A stretch of DNA of 64,000 bases from Mycobacterium asiaticum. GTDB taxonomy: Bacteria; Actinomycetota; Actinomycetes; Mycobacteriales; Mycobacteriaceae. Below, piece after piece: positions 1 to 9,340 of this stretch. The notes beneath the pieces were generated by a model. That model saw only the letters and a list, made by a program, of their open reading frames with translations. It had not been told where the DNA came from and ran no database searches. Each line of letters begins with the position of its first letter. The first letter of the stretch is position 1. Position numbers and translations under genes: made by a program. Location of the stretch: the NCBI RefSeq assembly GCF_001673315.1, contig NZ_LZLQ01000023.1, forward strand, positions 29,224 to 93,223, written 5' to 3'.

Positions 1-1
1 T

Positions 2-895
2 CTGTCGATCGAGCGGGGCGTGGCGGCCAACACATTGAGCTCCTATCGCCGCGACCTGCGCCGCTACTCTAAACACCTGGCGGAGCGGGGGATTCACGAT
101 CTGGCCAAGGTCGGTGAAGACGATGTGAGCGAATTTCTGGTGGCGCTGCGGCGCGGCGATCCGGAATCCGGTGCGATGGCGCTTTCGGCGGTGTCAGCGG
201 CGCGGGCCCTCATCGCGGTGCGCGGGCTGCATCGTTTCGCCGCTGCCGAAGGGCTGGCCGAATTGGACGTCGCGCGGGCGGTGCGACCCCCGACACCGGG
301 CCGCCGACTGCCCAAGAGCTTGACCGTCGACCAGGTGCTGTCGCTGCTCGAAGCCGCCGGTGGCGAGGACGCGTCCGACGGTCCGCTGACGCTGCGCAAC
401 CGGGCGCTGCTGGAACTGCTGTACTCGACGGGGTCGCGGATCTCCGAAGCCGTCGGTTTGGATGTCGACGACATCGATACGCACGCTCGCTCGGTGCTGT
501 TGCGCGGCAAGGGCGGTAAGCAACGGTTGGTGCCGGTGGGACGACCCGCAGTGGCAGCGCTGGACGCCTACCTGGTACGCGGCCGCCCGGATCTTGCGCG
601 ACGGGGACGCGGCACACCGGCCATCTTCCTCAATGCCCGCGGCGGGCGGTTATCCCGGCAGAGTGCCTGGCAGGTGCTTCAGGACGCCGCCGAGCGTGCC
701 GGCATCACCTCTGGTGTCTCCCCGCACATGCTGCGACATTCGTTCGCGACACATCTGCTGGAGGGCGGTGCCGACGTCCGGGTGGTGCAGGAATTGCTGG
801 GTCATGCCTCAGTGACCACGACGCAGATCTACACCTTGGTCACCGTGCATGCGCTGCGCGAGGTCTGGGCCGGCGCACACCCGCGGGCCACTTAA
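2..895 (+). CDS. xerD: Tyrosine recombinase XerD (5' end outside window)
   Basis: Site-specific recombinase that, with XerC, resolves chromosome dimers at dif during division. The reading frame is already open at base 2, so the start codon and roughly the first 15-20 residues lie upstream of the window; 297 residues are visible. Seen: an N-terminal helical core-binding domain (about the first 90 residues), then the catalytic domain with the Arg in [11 protein letters not shown], the Lys region GKGGKQR, the [10 protein letters not shown] box, and [12 protein letters not shown] carrying the nucleophilic Tyr. The strong match to remembered mycobacterial XerD and the parA-scpAB context favour XerD over XerC. 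It ends 14 bases from the convergent methyltransferase gene. Confidence 0.95.
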   Translation: MSIERGVAANTLSSYRRDLRRYSKHLAERGIHDLAKVGEDDVSEFLVALRRGDPESGAMALSAVSAARALIAVRGLHRFAAAEGLAELDVARAVRPPTPGRRLPKSLTVDQVLSLLEAAGGEDASDGPLTLRNRALLELLYSTGSRISEAVGLDVDDIDTHARSVLLRGKGGKQRLVPVGRPAVAALDAYLVRGRPDLARRGRGTPAIFLNARGGRLSRQSAWQVLQDAAERAGITSGVSPHMLRHSFATHLLEGGADVRVVQELLGHASVTTTQIYTLVTVHALREVWAGAHPRAT

Positions 896-909
896 CTATC
901 GCGAGCCAC

Positions 910-1662
910 CTAACCCAGGTATTCCGATTCCAGCACCAGGTCGCCCACCAGCGACTGGTACTCCAAATGCGTTTTGTGCTCGACGGTGTCGAACAACTTG
1001 CCCTGCTGGTCGCGCATGTACGCGCGATACTTCGGCGCTCCGGGCACCCGGACATTGTCGGCGACAACGATCGACCCGCGGTGTAGCCAGCCACGGTCCA
1101 GGATGCTGTTCAGGTCGGCCAGGTATGCGTCCTTGTCGTGATCGAGAAACAGGAAATCCAGTGCACCGGCACTGAATTCGTGATCAGACGCCAATGCATC
1201 CAGGGTGCGGCCACCGTCAGAGATGGTGCCGACCACACAGGTGACGCGGTCAGCCACGCCGGCGTGAGCCCAGATTCGGCGGGCATTGGCGGCGTTCGCG
1301 TCGGCGAGTTCGACGGAGTACACCTTGGCGTTCGGCGCGGCGCGAGCAATGCGTAGTGCGCCGTAGCCGACGTAGGTGCCCAGTTCCAACGCCACCGCCG
1401 GATCGGCTCGCCGCACCGCGGCGTCCAGGATTGCTCCTTTCTCGTCTCCCACGTTGATCAACATCGACTTCTCATAGGCGAACTTGTCGATGGTGGCCAG
1501 CACGTCGTCGACGTCCCCGGCCCGCGCGTACTTCAGGACGTAGTCGACGACCGCCGCTTCGCGCCCGTCACCGATCTGTCCGGTTCTGGTGATGTTGCGG
1601 GCACCGGTGGCCATTCGCCACACCGACCACCGCAGCAGGGGTATGCGCCGTCTGAGGTCCAT
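910..1662 (-). CDS. Class I SAM-dependent O-methyltransferase (catechol OMT-like)
   Basis: 250-residue methyltransferase that should transfer a methyl group from S-adenosylmethionine to a catechol-like hydroxyl. Seen: glycine-rich SAM loop ELGTYVGYGALRIAR (about residues 93-107), acidic motif VYSVELADANAANA, and the metal/substrate region DFLFLDHDKDAYL followed by VVADN, the usual layout of the cation-dependent OMT family. The ATG at 1662-1660 gives a full-length family member. It matches the position and character of M. tuberculosis Rv1703c as I recall it. The natural substrate is unknown. It is convergent with xerD and divergent from the anion exchanger. Confidence 0.85.
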   Translation of the reverse strand: MDLRRRIPLLRWSVWRMATGARNITRTGQIGDGREAAVVDYVLKYARAGDVDDVLATIDKFAYEKSMLINVGDEKGAILDAAVRRADPAVALELGTYVGYGALRIARAAPNAKVYSVELADANAANARRIWAHAGVADRVTCVVGTISDGGRTLDALASDHEFSAGALDFLFLDHDKDAYLADLNSILDRGWLHRGSIVVADNVRVPGAPKYRAYMRDQQGKLFDTVEHKTHLEYQSLVGDLVLESEYLG

Positions 1663-1864
1663 GGGTCTCCACGATAGGCCGTGCGAGTGCCCAACTCCGG
1701 AGGTCCGGGTGGGCTATGAGTATCCGATGAGCACCGCTGAGCAACTCGTTTGAGGTTGCTTTCTGCCAGGTCGAGACGGCATGTTGGCAATAGGTGCGCC
1801 GGTAAGTCTGGTCGGCAACTCGGCTCGGAACGGGTCGAGTGTTTTCGACTGGAAGGGTGAATCC

Positions 1865-3442
1865 GTGTCAGGCAAACGGAACGGCGCGTCGGATGCCCCG
1901 CAAGCGCACGAAATCGACCTTCTGACCTATACCCGTCGATTGGGCGGAGGTTTTTGGGCGGATGTGCAGCGAAAGCTGCCTTTCTATGGCAGCGACTTCA
2001 AGGACGGGCTTTCTTCGAAAGTCGTAGCGTCGGTGAGTTTTCTCTTTTTCGCCTGTCTTGCGAATGCTATTGCCTTCGGCGGCCTCACCAGTGTCATGAC
2101 CCACGGCGAGGTCGGCATCGTGGAAATGATTGTGGCAACCGCCGTCGGCGGAATCCTTTTCGCGCTATTGTCCGCCCAACCACTGACCATTTTGGGCGGC
2201 ACCGGCCCCATCGTCATCTTCACCGGCTTGCTGTACACGATGTGCCAGCGTTTCAACATTCCCTTCTTGCCAATCTACGCGTGGGTAGGAGTCTGGTCGG
2301 GCATTCTCATTCTCGTCCTCGTGGTGACCAATGCCAGCGCGCTCATGAAGTTCTTCACCCGCTTCGTCGACGAGATCTTCGCCGTCCTCATCGCCATCAT
2401 TTTTATCGTCGAAGCGGCGCGTTCCGTGGTGTCACCCTTCACCGCGTCTCCGCGCAACGACGCCACCGCCCTGATGACTTTGGTCCTCGCCTTGGGAACA
2501 TTCTTGTTGGCGCGCAGCTTCAAGACGTTCCTGCAGACCAGGTATGTCCAGCGCAGGTTCCGCGAATTCGTGGCAGATTTCGGGCCCACCATCGCGATAG
2601 CGCTGATGACAATATTCGCTTTGTCGTTGCCGGAGGTGAAGGTGGCCGACGTCGCCATCCCCGAGCATTTCGGCACCACCACTGGCAGGCCCTGGCTCGT
2701 CGACATGTTCTCGGTGCCCGTCTGGCTGATTATCGCCTGCCTCGGGCCGGCTATCTTGGTCACCGTTCTGCTGTTTCTCGACCAGAACATCACGACTCGT
2801 CTGGTCAACAGCCCTTCGCATGCCCTCCGAAAAGGCGGCGGCTATCACGTGGACTTGGCTGTCGTCGGCGTCATCACCGCGGTGTGTTCGGTGTTTGGTT
2901 TGCCATGGATTGTTGCGGCCACCGTCCATTCCCTCAACCACGTCAAGAGTTTGGCGGACACCAAGCGGGACGACGATTCCGGCGCCGAGCACATCCTGAC
3001 TGTCCGAGAAAATCGAGTCTCCCCGCTCGCCATTCATATTCTGATTGCGGTTTCGCTTTTCATGTTGCCGCTGATCAAGCAAATTCCGACCGAGGTACTT
3101 TTCGGTCTGTTCCTGTTCATGGGTTTCGCCACCCTCAACGGGACGGACTTCTATGAGCGGTTGAAACTGTGGTTGACGGACCGCAATCTGTATCCCGATA
3201 CCCACTATGTTCGGCATGTTCCCTGGAAGGTCATCCACCTCTTCACCCTGGTCCAGGTGCTCTGTCTGGTGGTGTTGTGGATCCTCAAGAGCAGCCCGGC
3301 GGGGATTTTGTTCCCCTTGTTCATCGCGACGCTGGTGCCCTTGCGCCTGCTACTCAACAAGTGGTTCCAGCCAGAGCACCTGGCACTGCTCGACGCCGAC
3401 GAGCAAGCCGGCGACGACAGCATGGGGGACTTCCGGCTCTGA
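1865..3442 (+). CDS. SLC4-type HCO3-/anion exchanger membrane protein
   Basis: Integral membrane anion transporter of the bicarbonate transporter family (the AE/NBC or band 3 family), probably moving HCO3- or another small anion. Seen: KLPFYGSDFKDG at the entry of the membrane domain, AQPLTILGGTGPIVIF in TM3, RFVDEIFAVLIAIIFI, the GLPWIVAATVHSLNHVKSL loop, and PTEVLFGLFLFMG, all of which line up with animal SLC4 motifs from memory. There are about 12-14 hydrophobic segments over 525 residues, and the large cytosolic N-terminal domain of animal proteins is absent. I prefer GTG at 1865 (GGAAGGG upstream); the frame is open to an ATG at 1781 that would add 28 unconvincing residues. M. tuberculosis has a different (SulP) transporter near this position, as I recall. 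Confidence 0.85.
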   Translation: MSGKRNGASDAPQAHEIDLLTYTRRLGGGFWADVQRKLPFYGSDFKDGLSSKVVASVSFLFFACLANAIAFGGLTSVMTHGEVGIVEMIVATAVGGILFALLSAQPLTILGGTGPIVIFTGLLYTMCQRFNIPFLPIYAWVGVWSGILILVLVVTNASALMKFFTRFVDEIFAVLIAIIFIVEAARSVVSPFTASPRNDATALMTLVLALGTFLLARSFKTFLQTRYVQRRFREFVADFGPTIAIALMTIFALSLPEVKVADVAIPEHFGTTTGRPWLVDMFSVPVWLIIACLGPAILVTVLLFLDQNITTRLVNSPSHALRKGGGYHVDLAVVGVITAVCSVFGLPWIVAATVHSLNHVKSLADTKRDDDSGAEHILTVRENRVSPLAIHILIAVSLFMLPLIKQIPTEVLFGLFLFMGFATLNGTDFYERLKLWLTDRNLYPDTHYVRHVPWKVIHLFTLVQVLCLVVLWILKSSPAGILFPLFIATLVPLRLLLNKWFQPEHLALLDADEQAGDDSMGDFRL

Positions 3443-3714
3443 GTTCGAGTCGCTGCGTCGCACCCCGGATCTGCCTGCGGCACCAACTCATGGATTGTCG
3501 TTCTCGTTGCTCATCCATGGGCTGCAATGCGGCCAGCGCAAAGCCAACGGCATCCAAGTCCGAGCAATGATCCCAACAAGGCCGCCATCCGCATCGGACG
3601 CAGATTTCCGCGCAGGTTGATTTGCCCGCGGGTCTCTCGGCCCAGGCGCGCCCAGCCGTTAGACTTTCCTGCGATGTCCACCCTGACGCCCGTGACGACC
3701 TGCTGCATACGGGC

Positions 3715-4578
3715 ATGACCGACCACCCCGGCAGCGGCCAAGAGATCGGCCTGACCGGCCGGCCGCCGCGGCCGATTCCTGATCCTCAGCCGCTCAGCGC
3801 GCACGGACCGGCCAAGGTCGTCGCGATGTGCAATCAGAAGGGCGGCGTGGGTAAGACCACCTCGACGATCAACCTCGGGGCGGCGCTGGCCGAATACGGC
3901 AGACGGGTGCTGCTGGTGGACATGGACCCGCAGGGGGCGCTGTCGGCCGGGCTGGGTGTGCCGCACTACGAGCTGGAAAAGACGATCCACAACGTGCTGG
4001 TGGAGCCGCGGATTTCGGTCGACGACGTGCTACTGCACACCCGGGTCAAGAACCTGGACCTGGTGCCGAGCAACATCGACCTGTCCGCAGCCGAGATTCA
4101 ACTGGTCAACGAGGTGGGCCGGGAGCAGACCCTGGGGCGCGCGCTGTACCCGGTGCTGGACCGCTACGACTACGTCCTTATCGACTGCCAACCGTCGCTG
4201 GGCCTGCTCACCGTCAATGGATTGGCCTGCGCCGAAGGCGTGGTTATCCCCACCGAGTGTGAGTTCTTTTCGTTGCGGGGGCTGGCGTTGCTCACCGATA
4301 CCGTCGACAAGGTCCGCGACCGGCTCAACCCGAAGCTGGATATCAGCGGCATCCTGATCACCCGCTACGACCCGCGCACCGTGAACTCCCGCGAGGTGAT
4401 GGCCCGCGTGGTGGAGCGGTTCGGTGACTTAGTGTTCGACACCGTGATCACCCGTACCGTGCGTTTCCCCGAGACCAGCGTCGCTGGGGAGCCCATCACC
4501 ACGTGGGCCCCCAAGTCGGGCGGTGCGCTGGCCTATCGGGCGCTGGCCCGCGAGTTCATCGACCGTTTCGGCGTGTGA
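3715..4578 (+). CDS. parA: ParA/Soj-family chromosome segregation ATPase
   Basis: Deviant Walker-A ATPase of the ParA/MinD family, encoded next to the condensin subunits scpA and scpB and probably acting with them in chromosome organisation. Seen: CNQKGGVGKTTSTINLG (deviant Walker A, about residues 38-54), VDMDPQGALSAGLG (A'), YVLIDCQPSLGLLTVN (Walker B) and ECEFFSLRGLALL. ATG 3715 gives 287 residues; the frame extends upstream to a TTG at 3622 (318 residues), the length I recall for Rv1708, so the start is uncertain. The stop codon overlaps the scpA start (GTGA). This is not the ori-linked parA, which pairs with parB elsewhere. Confidence 0.92.
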   Translation: MTDHPGSGQEIGLTGRPPRPIPDPQPLSAHGPAKVVAMCNQKGGVGKTTSTINLGAALAEYGRRVLLVDMDPQGALSAGLGVPHYELEKTIHNVLVEPRISVDDVLLHTRVKNLDLVPSNIDLSAAEIQLVNEVGREQTLGRALYPVLDRYDYVLIDCQPSLGLLTVNGLACAEGVVIPTECEFFSLRGLALLTDTVDKVRDRLNPKLDISGILITRYDPRTVNSREVMARVVERFGDLVFDTVITRTVRFPETSVAGEPITTWAPKSGGALAYRALAREFIDRFGV

Positions 4579-5402
4579 ACGGCGACGTTTCAGGTCAAGC
4601 GGCAGCCGAGCACGGGTCCTCGGATGGCTTTCAAGTCCGGCTGACCAATTTCGAGGGGCCGTTCGATCTGCTGCTGCAGCTCATCTTCGCGCACCGGCTC
4701 GACGTCACCGAGGTGGCGTTGCACCAGGTCACCGACGATTTCATCGCGTATACCAAGGCGATCGGCACCCAGCTCGACCTAGAGGAGACCACCGCGTTCC
4801 TGGTGATCGCGGCGACCCTGCTCGACCTGAAGGCCGCGCGGCTGCTCCCGACCGGGCAGGTCGACGACGAAGAAGACCTGGCGTTGTTGGAGGTCCGCGA
4901 CCTGCTGTTCGCCCGGCTGCTGCAGTACCGCGCGTTCAAGCACGTCGCGGAGATGTTCGCCGAGTTGGAGGCGACCGCGCTGCGCAGCTATCCCCGCTCG
5001 GTGTCGCTGGAGGAGCGCTTCGAAGGTTTGCTACCCGAGGTGATGCTCGGTGTGGACGCGGCGCGGTTCGCCGAGATCGCCGCGATCGCGTTCACGCCGC
5101 GGCCGGTCCCCACGGTGGCCACCGGACATCTGCACATCGAGTCGGTCTCGGTTCCCGAGCAGGCCAGACACATCCTGAGCATGCTGGAAACCCTCGGCAG
5201 CGGCCAGTGGGCCTCGTTCTCCCAGCTTGTCGCGGACTGTACGGTGCCGGTCGAGATCGTCGGTCGCTTCCTTGCGCTGCTCGAACTGTATCGGTCGCGG
5301 GCGGTAGCATTCGACCAGTCCGAGCCCCTTGGCGTGCTCCAAATTTCCTGGACCGGTGAACGGCCGACCGCGGAATCATTATTAGAAGTGGGAGAGCAGT
5401 GA
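4575..5402 (+). CDS. scpA: Segregation and condensation protein ScpA (kleisin)
   Basis: Kleisin subunit of the SMC-ScpAB condensin complex that bridges the SMC heads. Seen: the family N-terminus FQVRLTNFEGPFDLLLQLI, HRLDVTEVALHQVTDDFIAY, and ATLLDLKAARLLP; a helical linker; and a C-terminal winged-helix region around VEIVGRFLALLELYR...QISWTGE. The GTG at 4575 overlaps the parA stop in a GTGA pair and gives 275 residues, close to the family norm; starts further upstream would run into parA. The stop TGA at 5400-5402 overlaps the scpB start, so the three genes are translationally coupled. Confidence 0.95.
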   Translation: MNGDVSGQAAAEHGSSDGFQVRLTNFEGPFDLLLQLIFAHRLDVTEVALHQVTDDFIAYTKAIGTQLDLEETTAFLVIAATLLDLKAARLLPTGQVDDEEDLALLEVRDLLFARLLQYRAFKHVAEMFAELEATALRSYPRSVSLEERFEGLLPEVMLGVDAARFAEIAAIAFTPRPVPTVATGHLHIESVSVPEQARHILSMLETLGSGQWASFSQLVADCTVPVEIVGRFLALLELYRSRAVAFDQSEPLGVLQISWTGERPTAESLLEVGEQ

Positions 5403-6337
5403 TGCCCGGCGGCGACGATGCAGAGCGCAGCGAGGCTGAGGAGCGCCGCAGCCTACTCAGCGGCGACGATGCAGAGCGAAGCGATGAGGAGGAGCGCCGC
5501 AGCCTACTCAGCGGCGACGATGCAGAGCGCAGCGATGAGGTGGGGGTACCGCCCGCTTGCGGGGGAGAGCGCCGCAGCCTACTCAGCGGCGACGATGCAG
5601 AGCGCAGCGATGAGGTGGGGGTACCGCCCGCTGGCGGGGGAGAGCGCCGCGGTACGTCCGATCCGACGCTGGAGGCGGGCATCCCCGACATCGCAGAGCC
5701 CGCGGAAATGGACCCCGACGAACTCGGCCGGGTGCTCGAAGCGCTCCTGCTGGTGGTGGACACCCCGGCGACGGCCGAAGCGCTGGCCTCAGCTACCGGG
5801 CAGCCCGTCTACCGCGTCGACGCCAAGCTACGTCTGATGGCCGAGGAGCTCACCCAACGCGACAGCGGCATCGACCTGCGTCACAACAGTGAGGGATGGC
5901 GGCTCTACACCCGCGCCCGATTCGCGCCGTTCGTCGAGAAATTGCTGCTGGACGGTGCGCGCAGCAAGCTGACCCGCGCCGCGCTGGAGACGCTGGCCGT
6001 GGTCGCCTACCGCCAGCCGGTGACCCGCGCACGGGTGAGCGCGGTGCGCGGCGTCAACGTGGACGCGGTGATGCGTACCCTCCTGGCCCGGGGCTTGATC
6101 ACCGAGGTCGGTAACGACGAAGACAGCGGCGCAACCACATTCGCTACCACCGAACTGTTCCTCGAACGGCTCGGGTTGAACTCATTAACCGATCTGCCTG
6201 ACATCGCGCCGCTGCTTCCCGATGTCGACACGATCGACGACCTCAGCGAATCTCTGGACAGCGAGCCACGTTTCATCAAGCTCGCCGGCGGCCAGTCCTC
6301 TGATCCGTCACTGACGTTCGATGTGGACCACGACTAA
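5399..6337 (+). CDS. scpB: Segregation and condensation protein ScpB with repeat-expanded N-terminus
   Basis: Winged-helix partner of ScpA in the SMC condensin complex. The conserved ScpB body begins near residue 95: DELGRVLEALLLVVDTPAT, DSGIDLRHNSEGWRLYTR, LTRAALETLAVVAYRQPVTRA, RGVNVDAVMRTLLARGLI, TTELFLERLGL. The total length of 312 residues is about 80 longer than the roughly 231 I recall for M. tuberculosis. The excess is the N-terminal block of repeated GDDAERSDEEERRSLLS units encoded by a MIRU-like DNA repeat. The start is GTG 5399 or ATG 5402, overlapping the scpA stop, with GGGAGA just upstream. The TAATG overlap with the next gene keeps the operon coupled. The extension is acidic/basic low complexity and probably disordered. 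Confidence 0.93.
   Translation: MMPGGDDAERSEAEERRSLLSGDDAERSDEEERRSLLSGDDAERSDEVGVPPACGGERRSLLSGDDAERSDEVGVPPAGGGERRGTSDPTLEAGIPDIAEPAEMDPDELGRVLEALLLVVDTPATAEALASATGQPVYRVDAKLRLMAEELTQRDSGIDLRHNSEGWRLYTRARFAPFVEKLLLDGARSKLTRAALETLAVVAYRQPVTRARVSAVRGVNVDAVMRTLLARGLITEVGNDEDSGATTFATTELFLERLGLNSLTDLPDIAPLLPDVDTIDDLSESLDSEPRFIKLAGGQSSDPSLTFDVDHD
5411..5650 (+). repeat. MIRU-like tandem repeat inside scpB (2 x 51 bp, 2 x 75 bp)
   Basis: Four head-to-tail units begin with GGCGACGATGCAGAGCG at 5411, 5462, 5513 and 5588. Units 1 and 2 are 51 bp. Units 3 and 4 carry an extra 24-bp block containing a CCCGC-TT/TG-GCGGG hairpin and are 75 bp, the last one lacking its final 12 bp. All lengths are multiples of three, so the scpB frame is kept. 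The pattern of long and short units differing by 24 bp recalls the 77/53-bp MIRU pair in senX3-regX3 of M. tuberculosis, as does its location at an overlapping stop/start. Confidence 0.9.
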
Positions 6338-7089
6338 TGGTGGAATTTGCCGAGCCGCAGGGGATCCGCCTGCAGAAGGTGTTGTCACAGGCGGGAATTG
6401 CGTCCCGTCGGGCCGCGGAGAAGATGATCATCGACGGCCGGGTCGAGATCGACGGGCGCGTGGTCACCGAGTTAGGCACCCGGGTCGACCCGGACTCGTC
6501 GGTGATCCGCGTCGACGGCGCCCGGGTGATTCTCGACGAATCGCTGGTCTATCTGGCGCTGAACAAGCCGCGCGGCATGCACTCGACCATGTCCGACGAC
6601 CGCGGCAGACCCTGCATCGGTGACTTGATCGAGCGAAAAGTCCGGGGCAACAAGAAGTTATTTCACGTCGGCCGGCTGGACGCCGATACCGAGGGGCTGA
6701 TCCTGCTGACCAACGACGGCGAATTGGCGCACCGGTTGATGCATCCGTCCCATGAGGTGCCCAAGACCTACCTGGCGACGGTGTCGGGTGCGGTGCCGCG
6801 CGGACTGGGCAAGCAGCTGCGGGCGGGCGTCGAGTTGGACGACGGGCCGGTACGGCTCGACGATTTCGCGGTCGTGGACTCGATCCCGGGGAAGTCGCTG
6901 GTGCGGGTGACGTTGCACGAAGGGCGTAATCGGATCGTGCGCCGATTGTTGGCTGCGGTGGGTTTTCCCGTGGAAGCGTTGGTGCGCACCGATATTGGTG
7001 CGGTCACTCTGGGCAAGCAGCGTCCTGGTTCGGTGCGAGCGCTACGTCGGGACGAAGTAGGTCAACTGTATAAGGCGGTGGGTCTGTGA
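6337..7089 (+). CDS. rRNA pseudouridine synthase, RsuA/RluB family
   Basis: Converts a specific uridine of rRNA to pseudouridine; the RluB/RluE/RluF/RsuA subfamily cannot be told apart safely here. Seen: an N-terminal S4 RNA-binding domain ([30 protein letters not shown], residues about 8-65) and the catalytic core with [20 protein letters not shown] (catalytic Asp in GRLD), [12 protein letters not shown], and [19 protein letters not shown]. The 250-residue length is normal for the family. The ATG overlaps the scpB stop (TAATG) and the stop overlaps the cmk start, so it is an internal operon gene. It corresponds in position to Rv1711. Confidence 0.93.
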   Translation: MVEFAEPQGIRLQKVLSQAGIASRRAAEKMIIDGRVEIDGRVVTELGTRVDPDSSVIRVDGARVILDESLVYLALNKPRGMHSTMSDDRGRPCIGDLIERKVRGNKKLFHVGRLDADTEGLILLTNDGELAHRLMHPSHEVPKTYLATVSGAVPRGLGKQLRAGVELDDGPVRLDDFAVVDSIPGKSLVRVTLHEGRNRIVRRLLAAVGFPVEALVRTDIGAVTLGKQRPGSVRALRRDEVGQLYKAVGL

Positions 7090-7769
7090 ACGCGCTCGTG
7101 GTGGCCATCGACGGTCCGGCGGGCACCGGAAAGTCCTCTGTTTCCAGGGGTTTGGCGCGCGGTTTGGGCGCGCGGTTCCTGGATACCGGTGCGATGTACC
7201 GGATCGTGACGTTGGCCGTGCTGCGTGCCGGGATCGACCCGTCGGACAGCGACGCCGTCGGCGCGGCCGCGGCAGACGTGCAGTTGTCGGTGGATTACGA
7301 AACCGATGACAGCAGCTTTTTCCTTGCCGGAGAAGATGTTTCAAGCCAGATCCGTGGTGACGACGTCACCCGCGCGGTGTCGGCGGTCTCGGCGGTCCCG
7401 TCGGTGCGCACCCGGCTGGTCGAGTTGCAACGCCAAATGGCCGAGGGCCAGGAAAGTATCGTGGTGGAGGGGCGTGACATCGGCACGGTTGTCTTCCCGG
7501 ATGCGCCGGTGAAAATCTTCCTCACCGCCTCCGCCGAGACCCGCGCGCAACGCCGCAATGCCCAGAACGTTCGTGCGGGCCTGACCGACGATTACCAGGC
7601 CGTGCTGGCTGACGTGCGTCGACGCGACCATCTGGACTCCACCCGGGCGGTGTCTCCGTTGCGCGCCGCCAAGGACGCGATCGTCGTCGACACCAGCGAC
7701 ATGACCGAAACCGAAGTGATCGCACACCTGTTGGAGTTGGTCACGCAGCGAAGTGAGGCGATACGGTGA
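7086..7769 (+). CDS. cmk: Cytidylate kinase
   Basis: Phosphorylates CMP and dCMP to the diphosphates using ATP, an essential step of pyrimidine nucleotide supply. Seen: P-loop [17 protein letters not shown] at residues about 8-24, [13 protein letters not shown] (CMP-binding start), [20 protein letters not shown], and the LID-like [14 protein letters not shown]. 227 residues is the usual bacterial length. The GTG at 7086 overlaps the previous stop, and the stop overlaps the der GTG (GTGA). Position and sequence agree with Rv1712. Confidence 0.96.
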   Translation: MNALVVAIDGPAGTGKSSVSRGLARGLGARFLDTGAMYRIVTLAVLRAGIDPSDSDAVGAAAADVQLSVDYETDDSSFFLAGEDVSSQIRGDDVTRAVSAVSAVPSVRTRLVELQRQMAEGQESIVVEGRDIGTVVFPDAPVKIFLTASAETRAQRRNAQNVRAGLTDDYQAVLADVRRRDHLDSTRAVSPLRAAKDAIVVDTSDMTETEVIAHLLELVTQRSEAIR

Positions 7770-9166
7770 CGCAGGACGGCACCTGGACTGACGAAAGCGA
7801 TTGGGAATTCACCGATTCCGAGCTGGACGAGCTGGCCGAGGCGGGGCCGGCACCCGTCGTGGCGATCGTGGGCCGACCCAACGTCGGTAAGTCCACTTTG
7901 GTCAACCGCATTATCGGTCGACGTGAGGCGGTGGTACAGGACGTCCCCGGCGTAACCCGCGACCGGGTGTCCTACGACGCGCTGTGGACCGGTCGGCGGT
8001 TCGTGGTGCAGGACACCGGGGGATGGGAGCCCGACGCCAAGGGTTTGCAGCAGCTGGTGGCAGAGCAGGCTTCGGTGGCAATGCGCACCGCCGACGCGGT
8101 GATCTTGGTGGTCGACGCCACCGTCGGTGCCACCGCTCCCGATGAGGCCGCCGCGCGGATTCTGCTTCGTTCGGGCAAGCCGGTCTTTCTGGCCGCCAAC
8201 AAGGTTGACAGCGAGAGGAGCGAAGCCGACGCGGCCGCGTTGTGGTCGTTGGGGCTGGGGGAGCCGCACGCTGTTAGCGCGATGCACGGACGAGGTGTGG
8301 CCGATCTGCTCGACGCGGTGCTCGAGGCGCTACCCGAGGTGGGGGAGTTGGCGTCGGCTGCTGGTGGTCCGCGCCGGGTCGCATTGGTCGGCAAACCCAA
8401 CGTCGGCAAGAGTTCTCTGCTGAACAAGCTGGCCGGCGATGAGCGGTCGGTAGTACATGACGTCGCGGGCACGACGGTGGACCCGGTGGATTCGCTCATC
8501 GAATTGGGCGGCAAAGTCTGGAAGTTCGTCGACACAGCGGGGTTGCGCCGCAAGGTGGGCCAAGCCAGTGGTCACGAGTTTTACGCCTCGGTGCGCACCC
8601 ACGGTGCCATCGATGCCGCCGAAGTGGTGGTCGTGCTGATCGATGGTTCCCAGCAGCTGACCGAGCAGGACCTGCGGGTGCTGTCGATGGTGATCGAGGC
8701 AGGCCGGGCCCTGGTGCTGGCCTACAACAAGTGGGACCTGGTCGACGAGGACCGCCGTGAGTTGCTGGAGCGCGAGATCGACCGGGAACTGGTGCAGGTG
8801 CGGTGGGCTCAGCGGGTCAACATCTCCGCCAAGACAGGACGGGCGGTCCAGAAGCTGGTGCCGGCGATGGAGAACGCGCTGGCCTCCTGGGACACCCGGA
8901 TCGCGACGGGTCCCCTGAACTCCTGGATCAAAGAGGTGGTGGCTGCGACACCGCCGCCGGTTCGTGGCGGTAAGCAACCGCGCATCTTGTTCGCGACTCA
9001 GGCCACCGCCCGGCCGCCGACGTTCGTGTTGTTCACCAGCGGTTTTCTGGAGGCCGGATATAGACGGTTTCTGGAGCGGCGGCTACGCGAGACGTTCGGA
9101 TTCGAGGGCAGTCCGATCCGGATCAACGTGCGGGTGCGGGAGAAGCGCGGCCCCAAACGCCGCTGA
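7766..9166 (+). CDS. der: Ribosome assembly GTPase Der (EngA)
   Basis: Double-GTPase required for maturation of the 50S subunit. Seen: first G domain with GRPNVGKST (about residues 36-44), DTGGWEPD and NKVD; second G domain with [17 protein letters not shown] and NKWDLVD; and a C-terminal KH-like domain ending in a basic EKRGPKRR tail. The N-terminus has about 30 acidic residues ([19 protein letters not shown]) before the first G1, as in other actinobacterial Der. GTG 7766 overlaps the cmk stop. It is the last gene of the parA-to-der operon; a tandem-repeat intergenic region follows. Confidence 0.96.
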   Translation: MTQDGTWTDESDWEFTDSELDELAEAGPAPVVAIVGRPNVGKSTLVNRIIGRREAVVQDVPGVTRDRVSYDALWTGRRFVVQDTGGWEPDAKGLQQLVAEQASVAMRTADAVILVVDATVGATAPDEAAARILLRSGKPVFLAANKVDSERSEADAAALWSLGLGEPHAVSAMHGRGVADLLDAVLEALPEVGELASAAGGPRRVALVGKPNVGKSSLLNKLAGDERSVVHDVAGTTVDPVDSLIELGGKVWKFVDTAGLRRKVGQASGHEFYASVRTHGAIDAAEVVVVLIDGSQQLTEQDLRVLSMVIEAGRALVLAYNKWDLVDEDRRELLEREIDRELVQVRWAQRVNISAKTGRAVQKLVPAMENALASWDTRIATGPLNSWIKEVVAATPPPVRGGKQPRILFATQATARPPTFVLFTSGFLEAGYRRFLERRLRETFGFEGSPIRINVRVREKRGPKRR

Positions 9167-9200
9167 GGTGCTGGTGCGTTCGACGCCCTTGCGTGTGCGT

Positions 9201-9340
9201 TCAGGGCTTCGAGTGTGCGTTACGGGTTTCGGGTGTGCGTTCAGGGTTTCGCGTGTGCGTTGCGGGTTTCGGGTGTGCGTTGCGGGTTTCGGGTGTGCGT
9301 TGCGGGTTTCGGGTGTGCGTTCAGGGTTTCGCGTGTGAGG
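9201..9340. repeat. 20-bp minisatellite, 7 tandem units
   Basis: Seven contiguous 20-bp units of the form TGCGGGTTTCGGGTGTGCGT with two alternating sub-types (TGCGGG..CGGG and TCAGGG..CGCG), at 9201-9220 through 9321-9340, the last degenerate. This fills much of the 335-bp gap between der and the PE-PPE gene. There are no spacers, so it is not CRISPR. Three adjacent units (9261-9320) are identical, which suggests recent copy-number change. Confidence 0.9.

Noticed and set aside
1739..1752. KstR-like sequence with AACTCGTTTGA before the SLC4 gene
   Set aside because: First fixed T is missing and neither neighbour suggests sterol metabolism.
3622..3714. Longer ParA N-terminus from TTG 3622
   Set aside because: The 31 extra residues look random and ATG 3715 fits better, although the longer length equals that remembered for Rv1708; kept only as an alternative.
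9201..9340. Possible CRISPR array
   Set aside because: Units are contiguous 20-mers with no spacers and no cas genes lie nearby.
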